From: Natranaeroarchaeum aerophilus
GTDB taxonomy: Archaea > Halobacteriota > Halobacteria > Halobacteriales > Natronoarchaeaceae
DNA: 64,000 bases
Assembly: GCF_023638055.1 (NCBI RefSeq)
Contig: NZ_JAKRVY010000004.1
Location: 124,001 to 188,000, forward strand
Direction of reading: 5' to 3'
In this document: positions 22,307-30,525 of the stretch, piece after piece
Numbering within the stretch: position 1 is the stretch's first letter
Layout of the letters: every line of letters begins with the position of its first letter
The notes under the pieces: generated by a model
The model's input: the letters and a program-made list of their open reading frames with translations, nothing else
Database searches by the model: none
What the model was told of the DNA's origin: nothing
Program-made: the position numbers and the translations under genes

Positions 22307-22693
22307 CTACTCCAGCATTCCCCGGTGGATCGTGTTCGGGATCAGCTCGCCGAGCGTGTACGCCGAGACGTTCTCTCCCTCATCACACAGGATTTCGAGG
22401 TCCTCCGGACAGAACTCCGCAAGGCTCTGTCGACACATCCCACATGGAGTGACCCCGTCTAGCTTGCTCGAACTCACTGCGATTCGTTCGAACTCACGGT
22501 ATCCTTCGCGGACTGCCTCCGACAGGGCCAGTTCCTCCGCGTGGACGCTGTTCGAGTAGTTCGCGTTCTCGATGTTACAGCCGGTGAAGGTCGTCCCATC
22601 GCTCGTTTCGAGCGCCGCGCCAACGTGATACTCCGAGTAGGGTGCGTACGACGACTCGCGGGCCTCGCGAGCCAGTTCGATTAGATCGTTCAT
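22307..22693 (-). CDS. cdd: Cytidine deaminase
   Basis: 128 residues, the length of the homotetrameric short form. Zinc and catalytic residues are His51 and Glu53 in SVHAEELAL, and Cys84 and Cys87 in PCGMCRQ. It deaminates cytidine and deoxycytidine to the uridine forms. It lies between a phosphohexomutase and the nucleoside phosphorylase, forming a pyrimidine salvage unit with the latter. Confidence 0.95.
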   Translation of the reverse strand: MNDLIELAREARESSYAPYSEYHVGAALETSDGTTFTGCNIENANYSNSVHAEELALSEAVREGYREFERIAVSSSKLDGVTPCGMCRQSLAEFCPEDLEILCDEGENVSAYTLGELIPNTIHRGMLE

Positions 22694-22752
22694 GTAGCGG
22701 GATAATCAGAGCGGCTACAAGTAGCCTGCGCCAGGGCTGGATCGCCTGTACG

Positions 22753-24150
22753 CTATCGGCTAGCTTCGATTGCGTCCTCGACGACCGCGCGCGTCGTCTC
22801 CACCAGATTGTCGATCTCGTCGCTTTCCGCGTAGAACCGCACGTACTCCTCGGTCCCGCTGGGCCGGACCAGTACCCACGAGGCGTCCGGGAGCTCGATC
22901 CGCACGCCGTATTCGGTCGAGACATCACTTTCCGGAAACTGATCGGGGAGTTCACGCCCGATACGCTCCATTGCGGGCGTTTTTGCGGCGTCAGGACACG
23001 GAACGCTGATCTTTCGGTAGGGACGTTCGGTGATCGGTTCGACGAGCGTCGCAACGTCGCCTGCCGAGGCGACGAGTCCAGTCAGTACGGCCGCACTGGC
23101 CACGCCATCGATCCAGCCGCCGAGTGCAGTATGAATATGCTTCCACGGTTCAGCGGCGAAAACCACGTCGGTCTCCCCGGTCCCTGCGTCACGCTCGCGG
23201 GCGATTCCCTCGTGGAGCGCACCGAGGCGAACCCGCTCGGTTCGCCCGCCTTCTTCCCGGACGACCTCGTCGATCCGGGCCGATGCGTTGGGTGTCGTGA
23301 CAACGACCGGATCTTCGCTCTCGCTGTCGGCGACATAGTGCCGCGCCAGAACGGCGAGTATGGTGTCCTCGTGGACGACATCGCCATCCGGGCCGACGAT
23401 GACGATCCGGTCTCCGTCCCCATCGTGGCCGATACCCAGGTCGAACTCGCCGTCCCGGAGGAACGCGCGCAAATCTGTGAGCGTCTCCGGCGTCGGCTTG
23501 CTCTCCCGTCCCGGAAACGTTCCATCGACGTTCGCATTGAGAGTGACAACGTGTGCGCCCAGTGCGCGCAAGACCTGCGGCGTCGCGACGCTTGCCACCC
23601 CATTCCCACAGTCGACGACAACGGAGACGCCGGAGAGCGGCTCTTCACCGTTCGTCTCCAGTGCTTCGACGGCGTACTCGGCGATCCGGTCGCGGTAGGT
23701 GCCAAGTTCGTCGGCCCGTCCCGACGTTCCGAACTCGTTCCAGGCCGCTGATTCGCCGGTTTCGGTGACGAGTCGTTCGATCTCCCCTTCGGCTCCACTG
23801 TCGAACTCCTTGCCATCCTCGAACAGTTTGATGCCATTGTCGGTCGGCGGGTTGTGGCTCGCCGTGATCATCACGCCGTATCGTCCCTCCGAGCAGGACG
23901 CGAGCGCCGGAGTCGGCAGTTCCCCCACCCGAAGAATGTCGACGCCAGCGCTGGTGACGCCCGACTCGACCGCCGCGACGAGAGATTCGCTTGTCTCGCG
24001 GCCGTCCCAGCCGAGTACTACTGTCGGTACCACGTCGGTCTCGACGTCGCGAATGTAGCTGCCGAGCGCCTGTCCGACTGACAGCGCGAGCCCGGGTGTG
24101 ACCCGATCCCGTACCGGTCCGCGTATTCCTGCAGTCCCGAACAGATCCAT
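22753..24150 (-). CDS. glmM: Phosphohexomutase (phosphoglucosamine/phosphomannomutase type)
   Basis: 465 residues from the ATG at 24150. The enzyme opens with MDLFGTAGIRG, the canonical N terminus of the family, and a TATA-like GTTTAGGTA lies about 30 bases upstream. The phosphoserine loop is ITASHNPPTDNG (Ser98). The metal loop is GHDGDGDR (about residues 230-237). The phosphate-binding loop is VRPSGTE near the C terminus. It interconverts hexose 6- and 1-phosphates for nucleotide-sugar synthesis. GlmM against ManB specificity cannot be settled from motifs. Confidence 0.88.
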   Translation of the reverse strand: MDLFGTAGIRGPVRDRVTPGLALSVGQALGSYIRDVETDVVPTVVLGWDGRETSESLVAAVESGVTSAGVDILRVGELPTPALASCSEGRYGVMITASHNPPTDNGIKLFEDGKEFDSGAEGEIERLVTETGESAAWNEFGTSGRADELGTYRDRIAEYAVEALETNGEEPLSGVSVVVDCGNGVASVATPQVLRALGAHVVTLNANVDGTFPGRESKPTPETLTDLRAFLRDGEFDLGIGHDGDGDRIVIVGPDGDVVHEDTILAVLARHYVADSESEDPVVVTTPNASARIDEVVREEGGRTERVRLGALHEGIARERDAGTGETDVVFAAEPWKHIHTALGGWIDGVASAAVLTGLVASAGDVATLVEPITERPYRKISVPCPDAAKTPAMERIGRELPDQFPESDVSTEYGVRIELPDASWVLVRPSGTEEYVRFYAESDEIDNLVETTRAVVEDAIEASR

Positions 24151-24253
24151 GACTACATCTGGGGCCCGGACATACCTAAACACCAGCGGAACAGTACGCC
24201 GACACCAGACTCGAACGGCTGGGTTTAAACCCGGCTGGCAGTTAGAGTCCGCC

Positions 24254-25003
24254 ATGACCGTGGTTGCCGTCCCTGCGACGCTCCCTCGCCCCGACCTCGT
24301 GTTGTCACGTCTGCCGGACACGTCGCCGCTCTCGGCCGACGAAGCGGCCGAGCTGTACGCGGCGATGTTCAAAGACGTCGTCCGTGCGGCGGACGCGAGC
24401 GGTGGCGAACTGCTCGTGAACTACCGTGCGGCAGACGACCTTCCCGACCGTTACGATAGTGATCCCGAGGCGGAACTCCGGGCGCTCACCGCAGCGGCTG
24501 TCAACGACATCGTAGACGTCCGTTTCGAGGTACAGGTCGGATCGAACCGTGCCGCCCGCGTGGGTAACACGATCACTCACCTGCTCGACGAAGAGGGGGT
24601 TCGCTCCGCTGCCGTCGCCGATCCGCGCGCACCGCTGCTCGGTCGGTCGCAGATAGACAGCGCGGCGATGAAGCTCCGAACCAACGAACTCGTGTTGGGT
24701 CCGGCCGCGGGCGGACGCATCTACTTCGCGGGCTGTACCGAGCCCATCGATTTCGAGGACGTGTATCGTCCCCCAGCGCTGGAAACCTTCTCGACCAGGG
24801 GCCACGACGCCGGTCACGATATCGAGTTCGTCGAATCGCTTCCGGTCGTCGAGGACGGTGACGACCTGCTGACGCTTTGCTCGCGAATCCGCTCGCGCGT
24901 CACGGCCGGGCGTATCGTGCCGCAGTATACGACGGAACTACTCGACGACCTCGGACTGTTCGTGACTGACGAAGACGGCGAGGCGGTTCTGGTACGCGAG
25001 TGA
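24254..25003 (+). CDS. Conserved haloarchaeal protein, DUF2064-like
   Basis: 249 residues from the ATG at 24254, with TTTAAACC about 30 bases before it. LSADEAAELYAAMFKDVVRAA and GGELLVNYRAADDLP near the N terminus resemble the TIGR04282/DUF2064 nucleotidyl- or glycosyl-transferase-like fold. LRTNELVLGPAAGGRIYFAG near residue 140 would be the substrate loop. The classic DxD is not obvious, so enzymatic activity is unproven. It is divergent from the phosphohexomutase, which makes a role in sugar metabolism possible. Confidence 0.6.
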   Translation: MTVVAVPATLPRPDLVLSRLPDTSPLSADEAAELYAAMFKDVVRAADASGGELLVNYRAADDLPDRYDSDPEAELRALTAAAVNDIVDVRFEVQVGSNRAARVGNTITHLLDEEGVRSAAVADPRAPLLGRSQIDSAAMKLRTNELVLGPAAGGRIYFAGCTEPIDFEDVYRPPALETFSTRGHDAGHDIEFVESLPVVEDGDDLLTLCSRIRSRVTAGRIVPQYTTELLDDLGLFVTDEDGEAVLVRE

Positions 25004-25056
25004 TCGTCAGGCGAATCCGTTAGTTCTTAACCGTCAGCCGGTATACGATCATACGT

Positions 25057-25140
25057 GGTGGGGTGGCAGAGCGGCCTATTGCGCCTGCCTTGAGAGCAGG
25101 TATCCTCACGGATTCCTGGGTTCAAATCCCAGCCCCACCG
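25057..25140 (+). tRNA. tRNA-Ser (UGA)
   Basis: Acceptor stem GGTGGGG/CCCCACC with discriminator G. The anticodon stem CCTGC/GCAGG holds loop CTTGAGA, anticodon TGA. The class II variable arm is ATCC-TCAC-GGAT and the T arm CTGGG-TTCAAAT-CCCAG. No CCA is encoded. The 3' end is repeated about 208 bp downstream. Confidence 0.93.
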
Positions 25141-25351
25141 CTTTTGCGAGGTCGTCGCGAACGGAGTGAGCGACTGCTCGAAGCGACTTGTCGCTTCGGT
25201 AAACGGACGTGAGGAGCAAAGCGTCCATGCTGGGATTTGAATCACGCAAACGCGAGCGCAGCGAGCGTTTGCACCGGGTTCAAATTCCGAATGGCAAAGC
25301 CATTCGGCGTTCGCGATCGATATCGATCGCTCACCCCCAGCCCCACCGCTT
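25128..25351 (+). repeat. Duplicated tRNA-Ser 3' end with nested hairpins
   Basis: CCCAGCCCCACCGCTT occurs at 25128-25143 (tRNA) and again at 25336-25351. Between them are an outer inverted pair GGATTTGAA (25233) and TTCAAAT (25279), an inner stem GCAAACGC/GCGTTTGC (25246, 25265), a perfect hairpin CCGAATGGC-AAA-GCCATTCGG (25287-25307) and the palindrome GCGATCGATATCGATCGC (25313-25330). The outer/inner hairpin matches the one behind tRNA-Thr at 40 kb. No gene is present in this ~300-bp gap. Confidence 0.75.
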
Positions 25352-25438
25352 CTGTGACGTTATCTCGAACATCGGAAGTGGTGGCTCAGAGCGGTCTGTG
25401 GGGGCGGTAGACTACTGTGCAGACTGAACTGTAGAGCG

Positions 25439-26227
25439 TCACCTGTCGGCGGTGATCCCGTCCTGCTCGGTGACCGGTGTCGCGTTTTCGCGGACCTGTT
25501 CGTACTGCTCGGTCGCCCGTTCGACGGCCGCGTCCGACTCGTTGATGATCAGACCCCTGATACCGTGGTCGGTGTAGACCATCAGGCCAGCGTGAGAATT
25601 GTCGCCGATCCAGAGGCCGTATTCGTAGGGGACAGGTCCGGCGAACAACGATACTAACTCGCGCTCGGAGTGTGGCCGGTCAGTGGGGGGATACAGGGTC
25701 GATAGCTGATCGTAGATATCTTCGGTCATCACCATTTCGAGGGTCGTGCCGGTCTCTGCAGCACGCTCTGGAACGGTATCGGCGTAGCCTGAGACGGCCC
25801 GGGGAGCAAAGCCTCTGATTCGATCTGCCTCATCGATACGGGCGAGAAACTCCTCGATTACGGCATCAGGTACTGGATCAGTCGCTTCGTGTGCGACTGC
25901 ACCGTCCAGCATTGCCGGGCCGATGCTCCGAACGTCGCACAGCGGATCGAGAACGTCGCCTACTGCCTGTAGACCCTTGAGCGATCCCACGAACTGCTCG
26001 TAGCTGTTGTGTGCATAGTAGCCGACGGTAGTTGCTCGCCACTCCCCGTCGACGTACTCGACGAGTCCAGATCGTTCGAGTTCTCGAACGATATCATCGA
26101 GCGTCGAACGCGGTGTCTCGAGGCGGTCGACTAGCTCCCCTTTCGCTCCGGGAGCCTCGACGATTGCGTCGAGACAGTCCCAGCGTCGGTTGACGATTTC
26201 GGCGATTTCGTGTGGTTTCTCTGACAT
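25439..26227 (-). CDS. Winged-HTH regulator with FilR1-type domain
   Basis: 262 residues. A MarR/ArsR-like winged HTH spans about residues 10-70 (GELVDRLETPRSTLDDIVRELERSGLVEY). The rest matches the FilR1 middle domain (formerly DUF1724) of archaeal regulators: SYEQFVGSLKGL near 85, LDPLCDVRSIGPAML near 105 and LWIGDNSHAGLMVYTDHGIRGLI near 215. Such proteins are a large haloarchaeal regulator family with mostly unknown ligands. It is divergent from the HalX response regulator, 208 bp away. Confidence 0.82.
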   Translation of the reverse strand: MSEKPHEIAEIVNRRWDCLDAIVEAPGAKGELVDRLETPRSTLDDIVRELERSGLVEYVDGEWRATTVGYYAHNSYEQFVGSLKGLQAVGDVLDPLCDVRSIGPAMLDGAVAHEATDPVPDAVIEEFLARIDEADRIRGFAPRAVSGYADTVPERAAETGTTLEMVMTEDIYDQLSTLYPPTDRPHSERELVSLFAGPVPYEYGLWIGDNSHAGLMVYTDHGIRGLIINESDAAVERATEQYEQVRENATPVTEQDGITADR

Positions 26228-26435
26228 TTTGTGTGACGTGTGGCCTCGGGACGTTGCCGGGTTTTCCGCACCCCCTGTTCGTTACCGCACCCCTACCAGA
26301 GCCCCGACAGTTACCGATTGAGTAGGGTGTTGTACGTGGTGGATAATATATTATTGGTCCCCGCAAGCGCTCGGCCCTCGAGGATGATCCCTCCTGGCCG
26401 AAATTACTTATCGTGTGGGTAGCAACCGTATAGCA

Positions 26436-27002
26436 ATGGAGCCAGCTCCCGGGGCATCGATACTGGTAGTCGATGACGAAGAGCGGATTGCTGACCTCTA
26501 CGCGTCCCATCTCGAGGAACGCTATCGCGTCGAAACGGCCTACAGTGGACTCGATGCACTCGAACTGATCGATGACGAGTTCGATGTCGTTCTCCTCGAT
26601 CGCCGGATGCCGGAACTGACCGGTGACGAGGTGCTCGACCGGATCAGAGGCGAGGGCTACGAGGGCAAGGTAGTGATGGTGACTGCCACGGACCCCGATT
26701 TCGATATCCTGGATATGCCGTTCGACGAGTACGTTATCAAACCCGTTACGGGCGAGACGATCCGGAACGTCGTCGAGACGCAACTACTGCTTGACTCATA
26801 CGAGATGCGGCTCAACGAGTACTTCAGGATCAAATCGAAGTTGAGCGCACTCGAACGGACGAAATCGCAGTTCGAACTGGACGACAACGACCGGTATGAG
26901 GAGCTAACCGTGCTCTCGACGTCGATCCGGGACGATCTCGAATCGCTGCTCGACGAACACGACGAACTGGCGTTCGCCGAGGACGAGTTTCTCGACGAGT
27001 GA
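26436..27002 (+). CDS. HalX-domain response regulator
   Basis: 188 residues from the ATG at 26436. A GTG seven codons upstream is possible, but TTACTTATC lies 30 bases before 26436. The receiver domain has the acidic pocket DDEE (about residues 14-17), phospho-acceptor Asp in VVLLDRRMPELTGDE (about 59) and Lys in VIKPV (about 104). A HalX domain of about 65 residues follows (EYFRIKSKLSALERTKSQFE), predicted helical. HalX proteins are haloarchaeal two-component outputs without a known DNA-binding domain. No kinase gene is adjacent. Confidence 0.9.
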   Translation: MEPAPGASILVVDDEERIADLYASHLEERYRVETAYSGLDALELIDDEFDVVLLDRRMPELTGDEVLDRIRGEGYEGKVVMVTATDPDFDILDMPFDEYVIKPVTGETIRNVVETQLLLDSYEMRLNEYFRIKSKLSALERTKSQFELDDNDRYEELTVLSTSIRDDLESLLDEHDELAFAEDEFLDE

Positions 27003-27035
27003 GGTTGCTGACGCGAGATGTAGGGAGTGTCCTTT

Positions 27036-27079
27036 ACTACACTAACTGTAGCTATACACTTCGAAAACTGTAGTAAGCT
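27036..27079 (+). repeat. 22-bp tandem repeat array C (2 units)
   Basis: Two units in exact 22-base register start at 27036 (ACTACACTAACTGTAG) and 27058 (ACTTCGAAAACTGTAG). They are near-identical to units 2 and 1 of array B respectively. The array fills most of the 80-bp gap between the response regulator and mcl, whose genes converge, so a promoter role is unlikely here. Confidence 0.75.
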
Positions 27080-27082
27080 CCA

Positions 27083-28117
27083 CTACCAACTCGTCTCAAG
27101 ATCGAGCGCGCGTCCGAGGAGTCCATCATCGTATCTGGCAGCCGTCTGCTCGGGTCGCGTCTCGTCGATCCGCCGGACCGTCTCGACGGTGTTCGCGAAG
27201 TTCTTGAACGTCGCCTCGTCGACCATCTGACCGTCGACGGAGACCGCTCCGGTGCCGGTCGATTTGGCTTCCTCGAACGCCTCAATCCGCTCGACATCCT
27301 GACGCAGTTCCGACTCCCGGGGCATGTGGATCCGGTTTGCCTGTGCGGTCTGATTTGGATGCAGCGACCAGCTACCGTCGAGCCCGACCGTCGCCTCGCG
27401 CTCGACCTGCTCGGCGTAGGCGTCGCCGTTGTAAAACTGGACGCCGGCGCGCTCGCGATACAGCTGGTCGAACGGCCCGCCGACCGCCAGCAGCCCGCCC
27501 GCACTGGCCTCGTTCGAGAGTCGTTCGAGCAGGCCGGGCCAGGTCGGCCGTCCATCGTCGAGTTCGCGCCCACCGAGTTCTGCCGTGTAGTCGACGGGTC
27601 CGAAGACGAGCGCGGCCAGACGGCCGTCGCCCAGCCGTGCGATGCGGTCGAGATCCGACACCGCCCGGGCGGATTCCACGATGACGGCGAGTTCGATCGA
27701 GCCGGGAGCGTGGCCGTAAGACGTCTCGTACTCCTCGATCGCCGACGCCGCGGCGCGGACGTCCTCGACGCGGCCGACCTTCGGGACGACGACGCCGTCG
27801 ATCCGGTCGCCGACCGAGCGGACGAGCGTCTCGATCTCCTGTCGACCGCGTTCGCGAGTCGCCTCGTCGTCGTACCCCCACTGGACACGGGGCCAGATCT
27901 CACCGGGGAAGCCACTGGCGTGCTCGTCGACGAGTTCGATCGTGTTTTCAAGCGCGGTGTCTTTCATTTCCGGGGCAGTCCCGTCCTCGAGATCCGGGAC
28001 GAGCCAGTCCGGTAGCTGGAACCCCTCGGCGGTGAGTCCCGAGCGTAGATACTTCGCCGAGTCCTCGCGGGGCACGGCGGCGGGTGCGGTCTGGAACGTC
28101 CGACAGAGTCGTGTCAT
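27083..28117 (-). CDS. mcl: Beta-methylmalyl-CoA lyase (CitE-like)
   Basis: 344 residues of the HpcH/HpaI aldolase/citrate lyase beta family. PDLEDGTAP (about residues 41-49), RVQWG (about 76-80), IVESARAV (about 145-152), FGPVDYTAELGG (about 171-182) and SLHPNQ give the magnesium and CoA-thioester site. In the haloarchaeal methylaspartate cycle this enzyme cleaves beta-methylmalyl-CoA to glyoxylate and propionyl-CoA. It overlaps mch by 4 bp and is the last gene of the operon. Function is assigned from family and cluster together. Confidence 0.9.
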   Translation of the reverse strand: MTRLCRTFQTAPAAVPREDSAKYLRSGLTAEGFQLPDWLVPDLEDGTAPEMKDTALENTIELVDEHASGFPGEIWPRVQWGYDDEATRERGRQEIETLVRSVGDRIDGVVVPKVGRVEDVRAAASAIEEYETSYGHAPGSIELAVIVESARAVSDLDRIARLGDGRLAALVFGPVDYTAELGGRELDDGRPTWPGLLERLSNEASAGGLLAVGGPFDQLYRERAGVQFYNGDAYAEQVEREATVGLDGSWSLHPNQTAQANRIHMPRESELRQDVERIEAFEEAKSTGTGAVSVDGQMVDEATFKNFANTVETVRRIDETRPEQTAARYDDGLLGRALDLETSW

Positions 28118-29226
28118 TGGTGGGTTCTGGTCTCGATCAGTGCGGTTCGACGGCCGGAGTAGACCGGTTCGTCGTGCTGGTTGAACGCGAAATGTTCGAA
28201 GGTGACCTGTCCGGCACCGTCGGAATCGGTTCCTGCCGGAAGGTCGACCGTCGGCGTGGCAGTCGCCTCGAGAACGCGCGTGAAGCCGTAGATCGTATCC
28301 CCGGCCGTAACGAAGTCGTGGAACGCCTCGTCTTCGTACCGGAGTTCACGGTAGGTCCGCTCGTCCGACCGGGCATGAGCGAGCGCGATCGAGCGGGTTA
28401 CGTCGCCGTAGGTGACCGGCTCGCCGGAGGGGGAGTCGGCCATCGCCGCGGCGTTGTGGTGCTGTTTCGCGGTGTTGAGCGTCGCAAGTGGGAGCCCGGC
28501 GATGAGCAGATCGTCCTGGGTTCGCCCGCGCTCGTGGCGGTAGGCCACTGCGGCGTCGCGGCCGGCGACCTCACCCAGCGCCGCCCGGAAGTCCTCGAAG
28601 TACGGCCCCTCGGGCGCGATCAGTTCCGCCGGCAGGGCCGATGGCCCGCTCTCGGTCTCCGCCTGCATCCCGGACTCGCCGCCATCGGTTTCGACCGGGT
28701 CGCGCCGCGGCACCATGTTCGTCCGGCGGTAGGAAAGCAGCGGCTCGTCGGTCCGTGCCTCGTAGCCGGTGGTCTCCCAGGTGACGATGCCGTAGGCGGG
28801 CCGGGAGCTCGAGGTCGTCCGGTCGAGCACCGTGGATTCTACACCGAGCTCCGTCCCGGGATAGACCGCGTCGGTGTGATACCGCAGGTCGGTCCGCCCG
28901 AGGAAGTAACCGCCTTTCTCGCTCAGGTCCTCGACGGTCGGACCCATCACGGCTGCAAGCAGGTAGTCCGGATGGATCGGCGGCTCCTCGTAGTCCAGCG
29001 CGTCGGCCGCGTCCGAGTGCCAGTAGGCCGGGTCGTGGTTCAGCGTCTGGCCCATCCAGCGTTCGTTTCCGGCACGGGTGAGCCTGCGGCCGGCCGCGTG
29101 GGCGATCGTGTCGCCCTCGGTAAACCCCTCGAAGTACGTGCCTTTCTCGATCGTCTCCGCCCGCTGCAGGGCGGTCTGAAACGTCTCGGTATCGGTCCAG
29201 TCGGTCGGGTCTGATGTATCCGTCAT
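28114..29226 (-). CDS. mch: Mesaconyl-CoA hydratase (MaoC-like)
   Basis: 370 residues made of two hot-dog-fold halves, the usual build of mesaconyl-CoA hydratases. FTEGDTIAHAAGRRLT lies near residues 35-50 and TAGDTIYGFTRVLEA near 302-316, one per half. It hydrates mesaconyl-CoA to beta-methylmalyl-CoA. Translation is coupled on both sides: its start overlaps the stop of mal by 4 bp and its stop overlaps the mcl start. Assigned from family plus position in the methylaspartate cluster. Confidence 0.9.
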   Translation of the reverse strand: MTDTSDPTDWTDTETFQTALQRAETIEKGTYFEGFTEGDTIAHAAGRRLTRAGNERWMGQTLNHDPAYWHSDAADALDYEEPPIHPDYLLAAVMGPTVEDLSEKGGYFLGRTDLRYHTDAVYPGTELGVESTVLDRTTSSSRPAYGIVTWETTGYEARTDEPLLSYRRTNMVPRRDPVETDGGESGMQAETESGPSALPAELIAPEGPYFEDFRAALGEVAGRDAAVAYRHERGRTQDDLLIAGLPLATLNTAKQHHNAAAMADSPSGEPVTYGDVTRSIALAHARSDERTYRELRYEDEAFHDFVTAGDTIYGFTRVLEATATPTVDLPAGTDSDGAGQVTFEHFAFNQHDEPVYSGRRTALIETRTHQ

Positions 29227-30524
29227 CGTCGGTCTGTCAGTGTCGGTTGTGTCAGTCGGTCGTGGGCGTGGCCGCGCGCTGCCTGCCGTCTACGCGCCAG
29301 CGTTCGGCGCATCTCGTTTGTCACGATCATATACCCCTCGTCGAAGCCCATGCCGGGCTTGGCGAGAACCTGTGCAGCGTCGGTCGCCAGCGCGACGTGT
29401 GCACACGCTCTGGCCGAGATCGCCGTCTCGTTACAGCTCCCGCCGAGATACGCGCGGGTATCGGAGCCATCGCAGTAGCTCACTGCCGCGCCACTGTGCT
29501 GGATCCCGCCGAGATCCGGCGTCTTGATCTGGACGACGTCCGCCGCGCCCGCGTCGACGAACGCTCGGACGTCCGCGGCGGTGTTACACCACTCGTCGGC
29601 GACGAGGTCGACGTCGACGCCGGCCGCAGCCAGCCCGTCCCGGAGCGTCGCCATCGCCCGGATCTGCTCGGCGCGGCTTCCCGCATCCATCGGCCCCTCG
29701 ATCTGGAGCGGGTACGGTGCGGCAGCCGCGCGTAACTCCGCGAAGTACTCCGCGAGCTCGGGCCGATCGTACGGCGGGCCGAACAGTTCCCCGACGAGCC
29801 CGTAGACGTCGACGTGGAACCGTGGGTGGTAGCCGGGGCTGCCGAGCTCTTCGACGCGGTCCGCGAGCCAGGACAGATACTCGCGAAGCCGCCCGCCGTC
29901 CGGGCCGAGCTTCTCGACGCTGTTGAACAGGCCGTGGGGCAGCACCGGAACCTCCTTGAGGAGCATCTTCTCGGCGTTCTCCCGGCGGGCGTCGCCGGAC
30001 TGGCCGAAGACCGGCACCGGCTCGGTCGCCGGCGTCGTCCCGAGCGCGTCGGCGAGGACGTCGGTTCGCGTGGTTCGCCGGGCCGTCGCGGCGGCGTCAA
30101 GCAGCGCCTGCGAGACGCCGTACCGGACCGCCGTGTGGAGGGAGTCGCCGTCAGAGAGGGACGCCGGAAGCGCCTCGATCGCGGCGGCGGTGTCGGCAAA
30201 CGCCGCAGGGTCCCGGCCGACGAGTTCGTCAGCAACGGGGCCCGTCACGACGTCCCGGTACGGCTCTGCGCGGAAGAGTGGGTCGCGCCCACCGGCCCCG
30301 GAGTACTGGACCGCGGCACAGTCGCCAACGGCGATCGTCCCGTCGCTTAGCTCGAGTTCGACGGTCAGTGCCTCGCCGGCCTGGCGGATACTGTCGAACC
30401 CGGCGGTGACTGGCTCGCCGCGATAGCCGAAGCCGTCCTGTGTCGCGCCGCGCTTGATCGCCCGCTGGTCGTCGAAGAAAAACCCCGACACGGTCGGGAC
30501 GGCACGAACCCGTTCGATCCGCAT
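29223..30524 (-). CDS. mal: Methylaspartate ammonia-lyase
   Basis: 433 residues, enolase superfamily. The N-terminal capping domain is followed by a TIM barrel with metal ligands and the active-site segment VQIKTPDLGGIQHSGAAV, whose Lys is the expected catalytic base. GGSCNETAISARACAHVAL near residue 365 is a MAL signature. The enzyme removes ammonia from L-threo-3-methylaspartate to give mesaconate. The start MRIERVRAVPT at 30524 lies 1 bp from the glmE stop; a longer in-frame extension into glmE is a shadow. Confidence 0.95.
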   Translation of the reverse strand: MRIERVRAVPTVSGFFFDDQRAIKRGATQDGFGYRGEPVTAGFDSIRQAGEALTVELELSDGTIAVGDCAAVQYSGAGGRDPLFRAEPYRDVVTGPVADELVGRDPAAFADTAAAIEALPASLSDGDSLHTAVRYGVSQALLDAAATARRTTRTDVLADALGTTPATEPVPVFGQSGDARRENAEKMLLKEVPVLPHGLFNSVEKLGPDGGRLREYLSWLADRVEELGSPGYHPRFHVDVYGLVGELFGPPYDRPELAEYFAELRAAAAPYPLQIEGPMDAGSRAEQIRAMATLRDGLAAAGVDVDLVADEWCNTAADVRAFVDAGAADVVQIKTPDLGGIQHSGAAVSYCDGSDTRAYLGGSCNETAISARACAHVALATDAAQVLAKPGMGFDEGYMIVTNEMRRTLARRRQAARGHAHDRLTQPTLTDRR

Positions 30525-30525
30525 G

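Noticed and set aside
25141-25438. CRISPR array behind tRNA-Ser
   Set aside because: The repeats are palindromic and tRNA-derived, not regularly spaced around unique spacers. No cas genes are present.
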